Source of the DNA: Podospora pseudoanserina
Lineage: Eukaryota > Ascomycota > Sordariomycetes > Sordariales > Podosporaceae
DNA length: 64,000 nt
Direction of reading: 5' to 3'
Assembly: GCF_035222485.1 (NCBI RefSeq)
Contig: NC_085920.1
Coordinates: 6,138,001 to 6,202,000 of the forward strand
A program made the position numbers and the translations under genes. The notes under the pieces are model-generated. The model worked only from the letters and a program-made list of their open reading frames with translations. It searched no databases and was not told where the DNA came from. Below are positions 57,342-64,000 of the stretch, piece after piece (within the stretch, counting starts at the first letter, position 1; each line of letters begins with the position of its first letter).

Positions 57342-58598
57342 AGATGAGCAGAGCATAGCTCGAAATTCGCCTCGATACCTCTTTTCTGATGGCTATTAGG
57401 CCAACCTGAAGCTCGACTGTGTGTCAGCATATCATCAGAACCAAGAACGAATGGCCTCAAGACCAACATTCGTGAGGACTTGATAGGGCATGTTCATGTT
57501 CCGTTGCCATCGTCTGGCAACCGAGCAGGTGTTGCTTACTTGAATATATCTCGCAAAAAATATAATTATCATTAGGCTCCCTCGTGCACTTGCTTACCGA
57601 ACAATTTGTGCAACAACACTCGAGCACGTGTGCAATTCCGTATGGTCACTCAGGAGTGGGCCGATGTGAGCTCCAGAAGGCCTCACTGCAGTCCAACGAA
57701 CCGAGCCCAACGTGTTCCGCTTCCATCCCTCACCCGCCTCGAGGAGATCTGAAAGAGCAAGTTACCTATCTCAAAGGGCGATATATTAGACATCCTATGA
57801 CGTTAAGTGCGGCTTCTACACCCGTGCCAAGGACCATGGAGGCTGAGCCGGCCGCCCCGGGATCCGCCTTTCTCGCATATCGGCGCCGGAATGCGGGGTT
57901 CGGAGGTCCCGACTGATCATTCCTACCCCGTGATGCCAAGCATTCCATCGCCAAGCCCTTGCAACTCCATCTTTGAGGCTGTTCGCTGTGATCACAAGCC
58001 ACATCGGCAAGCGGCTCATGAGCAAGTCGACACCACTGACTGTATTCATCGCATAAGTCGAGCTCGGGAATGCAGAGTGTGAGAACTAAGATTACCAACG
58101 AATACATCGGCGAATAAGACCTCTTGATTATCGTCAGGATGCAGAGAGAGCGGCGTGGTAAATGCCCACTGATGTTTCATGGCTTATGGAACTCTCATGC
58201 AGCCCAGCCTCTTCAACCCAATCACGAGCGATCCCAGAAGCCCAACTCAGCACAAACCCCCCTCCCTTGATACCCATGCCTTGCCTCAGGCCTTCAGCCT
58301 TCCTTTCCCTGATCCTCATCCGTCAGCCGCCCCCCGACCAACATCTTTTTGCTCTTCTTTTCTTTCAGATAAAAAGAATTCGGTTTCCCTCTTCCTGCAG
58401 AAAGTCGAGTCCGAAGCTTGCTGCAACCGCGTCACCTGTATCTTACGCCAAGACCAACTCACACTTGGTTCACCCCGCATTTTGGGTCTCATCCGAACTC
58501 CGGGTCGACAAACAGTTTGCCGTGTGAAAGCTCAAACCCGGCATCTCACAGCTGCAAGCCAGCCGCGAGCTTACTTCCAGAAGTAGCAAGACATAATA
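57342..58598. other. intergenic, annexin promoter side
   Basis: No gene recognised. CT-rich sequence at 58345-58420 and the annexin leader are the only features seen. Confidence 0.5.
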
Positions 58599-60645
58599 AT
58601 GTCTCTGCAGGTTGACGATGGCGGCCGGCGCGCCCGGTCCCGTTCTCCGGGCCGGCGCGCCGATGTGGTGGAAGCGTCACCGTACAGCTCTACCGACCGC
58701 GGATTCACGCCCTCTACGGTGACGGCATACAGCGAGTATGAACGGCTCTCACAGTGGGGATCCGCCGCCGATGAGGACTTTTACGGCGCGAGACCTCCCT
58801 CGGTGGTGAACCTCCAGGGACAGGGTCATATCTATGGTGATCCTCTTGAAGCTGAGTACGGTCGATATAGCGGTAGAAGAGCAGACCGCGACCGGGACTC
58901 GGACAGCGACAGCCAGAGACGGAGATATCCTGAGATCAGAACCGCCGAGCCCTCGTCTTCGCCGAGAGACTCCCGCGATTCTTTCGGGAGGGAGTCCGAT
59001 AAGGAGCGCCGCCGCAGGGAGAAGAAGGACAAGCTCCAGGATGATCTCGCCTATGGGAAGCTGCCGGGGCAATCCAAATATGATGCTCCTGTCCCCCAGT
59101 CCATTCCGATCCCGATCCCCAACCCTTCTGCCTCGGCACCATCGTTCAACTACGCCCAGCCGAGGCCTTACGAGTACGGTTCCGTCTCCAAGACAGACCG
59201 CTACGGCGCCTCGCTCGAACCTGCCCCTCGCCCCGGCCGTTCCCCCTCTCCCGGCCCATCATCCCCCTTGAAATCCGCCATGAAGCGAACCTCCTCCCCT
59301 CTGCCCCCAACGAATCGCATGTCAACCCTGTCGGTCCACAGCCCCCACCACTCCCTCTCCCTCTCCTCCGCCCCCCCTTCCCCGCTATTGGAAGCCTACC
59401 ACGGAACGTACCAATCCATGTCACCCATGCCCTCCCCCCTGCTCATGCCCTCCTCTCCCGGACATCATATCCTCGAAGCGCTCTCCCCCCTCGGTTCAGA
59501 CTCTGAATCCGAACAGAAGAAGAAACGACGCGCGAGGTTCCACGACCCGGTCGACGACGCTGCCAGGCTGGCAAAAGCCCTAAAGGGCGACCGCCGCCCT
59601 CCCGAAACAGAACCCCTCATCGAAATCCTGCCAGGCATGTCCCACGAGCAAATCATGGAGCTGCGCCAGGAATACAAGCGCCTTGTCAAAACCGGCACGG
59701 AAAGAAAGGGAGTCAACATTGCGAAACATATCCGTGCCAGGCTCAAGGATGAGGATCCCAACTTGATGAAGGCGTGTTACGCTACTGCGCTCGGCAGGTG
59801 GGAGAGCGAGAGTTACTGGGCTAATTTTTGGTACCATGGGGATAAGACGCGGAGGGAGTTGCTGATTGAGAGTTTGATGGGGAGGTCAAACGAGGAGATT
59901 AGGCTGATCAAGGATGGGTTTAGTGACAAGAAGTATGGGAATTCTCTGACGAGGGCGATGAGGACGGAGCTGAGGGAGGACAAGTTTAAGAAGGCGGTGC
60001 TGATGGTGCTGGAGGGGGGGAGGCAGGAGGATGTTTGGGATGGTAGGGAGAGGAGGTGGAGGGTTGATGCGGATTTGGTGGAGCAGGATGTTAGGGAGTT
60101 GTACAAGGCTGTCAAGAGCGAGAAGGGCGGGGAGAGTAAGATGTTGGAGATTGTGGTGGGGAGGGGGGAGGAGCATTTGAGGGAGGTGATGAGGGTTTAT
60201 AGGGAAGTTAGTAGGGGAGGGAACTTTGCCAAGGATGCGCTGAAGAAGAGTGGGAATTTGGTGGTAAGTTCTCTCTAGTCCTGCAAGTTTTGAGCATGAT
60301 GTTGACGCGTGACGAATATAGGGCGAGGTTCTAGCGCATATCCTCAACGGGGTGATCAACAAGCCCATGAGAGACGCCATGTTGCTCCAGCACGCGCTCA
60401 AGGCGTCCAAGAAGGACGAGCTGAGAAAGGAGCTGTTGATTTCGCGGTTGGTGAGGTATCACTGGGATGCCAATCACATGCAGCAGGTGAAGCGGGCGTT
60501 TAGAGAACAGTATGGTCAGGATCTGAGCGACGCTGTAAAGGAGGGCACCAAGGATGAATGGGGTGCTTTCTGCAGGGCGTTGTGCATCACACGTATGCCT
60601 GATGCGGAAAAGGTTATTGCGAGGGTCGATATTCATCGGAAGTGA
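58599..60645 (+). CDS. fungal annexin with long disordered N terminus
   Basis: Ca2+/phospholipid-binding family of the membrane surface. Two exons, 58599-60263 and 60322-60645; in phase, 662 residues. About the first 330 residues are disordered: an SR/RS-type start ([12 protein letters not shown]), then charged and Pro/Ser-rich stretches. The annexin core follows (about 335-660), with helices such as SHEQIMELRQEYKRL, KGVNIAKHIRARL, SNEEIRLIKDGFSDKKYGNS and, in exon 2, NKPMRDAMLLQHALKASKKD then VKRAFREQYGQDLSDAV. The four-repeat pattern is visible. The GxGT-type Ca2+ loops are poorly kept, so Ca2+ binding may be weak. Relatives in Aspergillus and Neurospora are called annexin C1/XIV types. Start chosen as the first Met with a CAAG-type leader. 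Confidence 0.88.
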
Positions 60646-61009
60646 GAGAGACGTGATGAGCTGTTGAATGCAGGATGATAAGGTTGGATGAGATCACGTT
60701 GGAGATGATGGTTTTCTACGTTTGGTTGTCTATTTCCTTGTTATACCATTTATCCTCTTTTCTTCTTTACAGAAATCGCTTCCTTCATTCTCATCTTATA
60801 CCATCGGAATTTGCTTTGAAGATTTGCCTGGATTTCAATCGATTTACTTTTGCCACATAGCATTCTCAATACATCCCCATACTATTAGCCAAGGTGTTCA
60901 AATCCCTTACCTTCAAAATAGCGCCATAGATATTCATACTTCACCACACAAAACACACACACAAAAAAAAGATATTTATCTTCCGACATGTAGTCTGCTT
61001 TGCTAAAAA
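60646..61009. other. annexin 3' flank
   Basis: AT-rich spacer with the presumed annexin 3' UTR and the tRNA-Leu 3' flank, which carries an A/T-rich run at 60961-60975. No gene is seen. Confidence 0.5.
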
Positions 61010-61143
61010 TGACAAGGGTGAGATTCGAACTCACGCCCCTTTCGAGACCACGGAACTTGTTTGCTTTCCTCAAGAGAAGTATCCAAGTGTGGATTAAGGG
61101 AAGATCCTTAACGTGGCGCCTTAGACCGCTCGGCCACCTTGCC
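61010..61143 (-). tRNA. tRNA-Leu(TAA) with intron
   Basis: Acceptor GGCAAGG pairs with CCTTGTC plus discriminator A. The A box TGGCCGAGCGGTC and T-arm GAGTTCGAATCTC are visible, with the long variable arm typical of tRNA-Leu (TCTCGAAAGGGGC). The stem GCCAC/GTGGT closes loop GTTAAG...C, so the anticodon is TAA (minus strand of 61108-61110). An intron of about 54 bases (61053-61106) follows position 37. Mature length is about 80 bases. Confidence 0.9.
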
Positions 61144-64000
61144 TGTTTGTTTCTGATGTTTGCCGAGGGCTGGAAGAGGCATTTTTGCACAGGGCGTAGT
61201 GGTTGTGGTGGATATGGGGGATCGTGGTGAGGGTTTGGCTGGGGTAGCCCTTGCTGTATGGGCTGTGGGTTGAGTGAAGCCGATGGAAAGCCGATAGCGT
61301 GCAGACTCAGCCTCGACACGACCGAGGGTTCTGTAGGTACAGAAAACGTTGAATGTACCTAGGGTAGCTAGGGATGAGTGTAGAAAGATCCTGTCGTAGA
61401 TCTCCCCCAGAAAATCCTTGTCTGGCTTGATATTGGGAGCTGAGAGTAGACGGTGAGGAAGGATAGGCAAGCAACCTAATAGTGAGGCGGATGAGATTTC
61501 TGAAGAATGGCACGTGGAGTTTTGTCTCATGGGGAGCATACTGTGATCGGTATGGAGGATGTTGGATCTCGCTTCTCCCTGCTTCGTGGAAGCGAAGGCG
61601 CAGTTTGATGGCTGGCTGAGAGACTGAATGAACCAGCAAAGAGGCCCTCAAACTGGAACGATTCTGCAATTGGACGTTTCCCGGGGAAGTATATGAGCTT
61701 GGCATCTGTTATAAATAACATAGCACAGCAGTAGAGTGGACATGTACATGTATGACCCCAGATAAGCGTGTTTCTGCCAAGAGACGGCAGGCGGGAGCCA
61801 TGAGAATCTTACTCGCATGTTTCCTTGGCGAAACTGTCTCTCCGATGATAGATGTCATTGTTGTCATGGATTTTGGCGATGTCGAAACTCGCTGTCTCGG
61901 GCTTGCCGAACGGTGTTGAAAGATGCAGTTCAGATGGCCGATGCTTGGCTTTACCTGTGGGTCCGGCATTGTTAGTGCCAAGCATTACCGGCTAACGCCC
62001 ACCAAGACGGGATGACGTCAAGCCTATGCGAAAAAGAATTTGGCGCGTCGGCGCCAGCTCCGAGGATCATGACGGCTCGTAATTTGCTTTTTATTCGAAG
62101 GTAGCGAAAAACTCTCTACGTATACGCTTGACTCTACGATAATCTATCCTGCACTATACTTCCAACACGATCTACAATTCGGTCGTTCAAATGAATAGGC
62201 GGTGTCTTCTCACGTTCGCTGGTTCGCTCTTCAGGGATGGTCACGCCACGAGAATGATGTTTCTCCACTCGATACAGCTTCGAGGCTCGGTAAAGTCTCG
62301 CTCGCTCTTCGGCATAACTTCAAGTTTCTATCGATGGGCCAAATCCTGCTCTTTTCAACACGGCGATGAGGATGTGGGGGAGGTCGAAGATCTTTGCCTG
62401 ATGCCATGTTGCACAGATATACGCTTCACATCATGAATCGCTATCAGTGCCCATAGCGGCAACAGCTAAGACTTTCGTTGTAGGACAACCGTTGTTCCAT
62501 CAGTATCTCAAACACTCGGATGTGCCAACCGGAGAATACCATTCTCGACGTTTCACAGCGCCGGCAAACATGTTTGGGGCCCTGAAGGGCTGACTCATGC
62601 TGTACGCTCGCACTTAAGTGCGAAGTGAACAGTTGCCAGCCACATCGATCGGCAGGCTCTGTTCCCATCTCAGGGTATCTCTTGAGCAGATTACCCCTCA
62701 CCTTACGAGTCTCATCTTTACCATTATCCAAAACCACTCAGGTTCATGACACCAATCACGAGGGAGCAAATGGCGTCGCTGGTCCAACTTAGTGTCCTGT
62801 AGTGCAGTCCCACAGGCCCTCGTATCGCGCAGATTAGTACTGAACCCCGATCTTAGGTTGCCGTTTCCCCGGTCATCTTCTACAAAGACAATCAAGCAAT
62901 TGCCAAGGCCCGTCAACTCATCCCTTGGGCCTGGAGATGCAAGGACATCATGCTCAAGGGGGACAATGCAATATCGACAAGGCTGTGGCGTCCCGCGCCC
63001 TGGGCCAGGATCCGGGGACGGGGACCAGAGATATCGCGACATTGTTATCGTTGTCTCTGGTTTATGGTGGGTACCCTACCCAACTGTTGCAATGCCGAGA
63101 TTCAGGAAGGCACGGGTGAGGCCAAAACGAAACAAGACTTGGTGATATCTACCAGCTTCGGTGGCTCCAATACCGAGCGACCGCCTTATGGTGAGCGTCA
63201 GCAACTGCAACGCTGTCCCCTAATAACGGCGAACAGGAGAACCCCTGGGCGGTGTGAATAGTCTGTCTTAGTCTGACCAACGAAAACGGAAGATGCCGTG
63301 CTACCCTGCTATATTGCCTCCTTCCGATACAGGTATCCCACAAGGCTAAGGATGCGGCCGAGGAATGTGACGATGCTGAACAGGCCAATGACAGGTAACG
63401 ACCCCAGTTTAAGGTAGCCAGCGCTCTCGAAATAGTAGGCTGCCTAGGTCCTGCTTTGCTGAAGCTGAGCTCTTCGCCATGATCCTTCAAGGCGATGCTC
63501 GAGCTATGAGTTTGCCGATACATCTGGGCACTTTCATACGGGGACGGACTCTAACAAAGGGGACAGCAGGATCTGTATCTAGAGGACTTCCCAGTGGGCC
63601 CATAAGCATACCCAAGGCGTGTCTCGAAAAGGGGCATCACCGATCTGATGAGTGACTGATAATTGGGCTGTTTTTACTTGAGAAATACTTTTTTTGATGG
63701 CTTGGTCAGCCAGGCTCAACTCTGTTATTTGGTAACAACATTGTTCCAGTCGGGATTCGGCGAGAGTTGGGCTGTCAACACCGATCCGACTGCTTCTCGC
63801 GCGATTAACAGGGCCCTGGTGCTTGCAAAAGAAGCAGGACGTCTGGTGGACGGGTTTCGGGTCTTCTAGGCTTCTTCCATAGCTTTCAGATGCATCGTGT
63901 CAAGTCGGGATGAAACAGCCAAGCGGTTGATTGGATCGAGTCAAGAACAAGCCCCTCGTCCGCCATGTGGGAAAGCGCATACAATATCTTCCGTTAAGGG
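61144..64000. other. gene-poor right end
   Basis: No recognisable gene. Two short frames with possible splice borders are noted in the findings: a hydrophobic minus-strand tail at about 63325-63450 and a plus-strand tail at 63750-63869. They may be 3' exons of unrecognised or partial genes. Confidence 0.45.

Noticed and set aside
62191-62436. Small plus-strand ORF near the right end
   Set aside because: No recognisable content, no splice support and no conserved-looking composition.

Overview
This window is nuclear DNA of a filamentous ascomycete, most probably a sordariomycete of the Sordariales (Chaetomium/Podospora/Neurospora-like). Evidence for this is gene-dense euchromatin with short introns (about 45-100 bp, GT...AG, many with CTAAC-type branch sites), C-ending codon preference, tRNA genes with introns next to the anticodon, and protein families typical of these fungi (DUF3433, DUF7704, CFEM/GPI wall proteins, a fungal annexin with a long N-terminal tail). 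The species is inferred from general family knowledge, not from a search.

Layout. 1-4.7 kb is gene-poor with one weak two-exon candidate. At 4.74 kb lies tRNA-Ala(AGC). 5.2-9.35 kb holds, on the minus strand, CAB2 (phosphopantothenate-cysteine ligase) and an MRS2/LPE10-type mitochondrial Mg2+ channel, then tRNA-Gly(GCC). 10.2-15.65 kb is a large Rho1 exchange factor (DEP-DH-PH-CNH). A 2.1 kb divergent promoter region separates it from Cu/Zn superoxide dismutase, followed on the plus strand by a Tudor-SN nuclease and transaldolase. A 177-bp TC/TG/GA microsatellite sits between transaldolase and a convergent Ppn2-like polyphosphatase. COA5/PET191, a DUF7704 membrane protein with an apparent frameshift, and a membrane-anchored pirin follow on the minus strand. 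At 32.4-35.9 kb are an unrecognised Cys-rich protein and VMS1 (ribosome-quality-control release factor). tRNA-Glu(TTC) and a 4.7-kb gene-poor stretch precede a GPI-anchored CFEM wall protein (41.3-43.5 kb). Next come a possible gene relic (44.2-44.7 kb), a DUF3433 membrane protein, a DCAF11/LEC14B WD40 protein, tRNA-Pro(TGG), GPI2, a small single-pass orphan, an annexin and tRNA-Leu(TAA). The last 2.9 kb has no recognisable gene.

The genes are mostly unrelated housekeeping functions rather than a cluster. Loose functional links are cell-wall integrity and surface (Rho1 GEF, GPI2 for anchor synthesis, a GPI-anchored CFEM protein), mitochondria (MRS2, COA5, VMS1), and oxidative/NADPH metabolism (SOD1, transaldolase). 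No transposon, biosynthetic cluster, CRISPR array or clear new multi-gene system is visible. The points most worth checking are the frameshifted DUF7704 gene, the decayed duplicate of the 3' end of the Cys-rich orphan, the relic at 44 kb, the orphan genes, and the long compound microsatellite. Exon borders were placed by eye from splice motifs and reading-frame phase.
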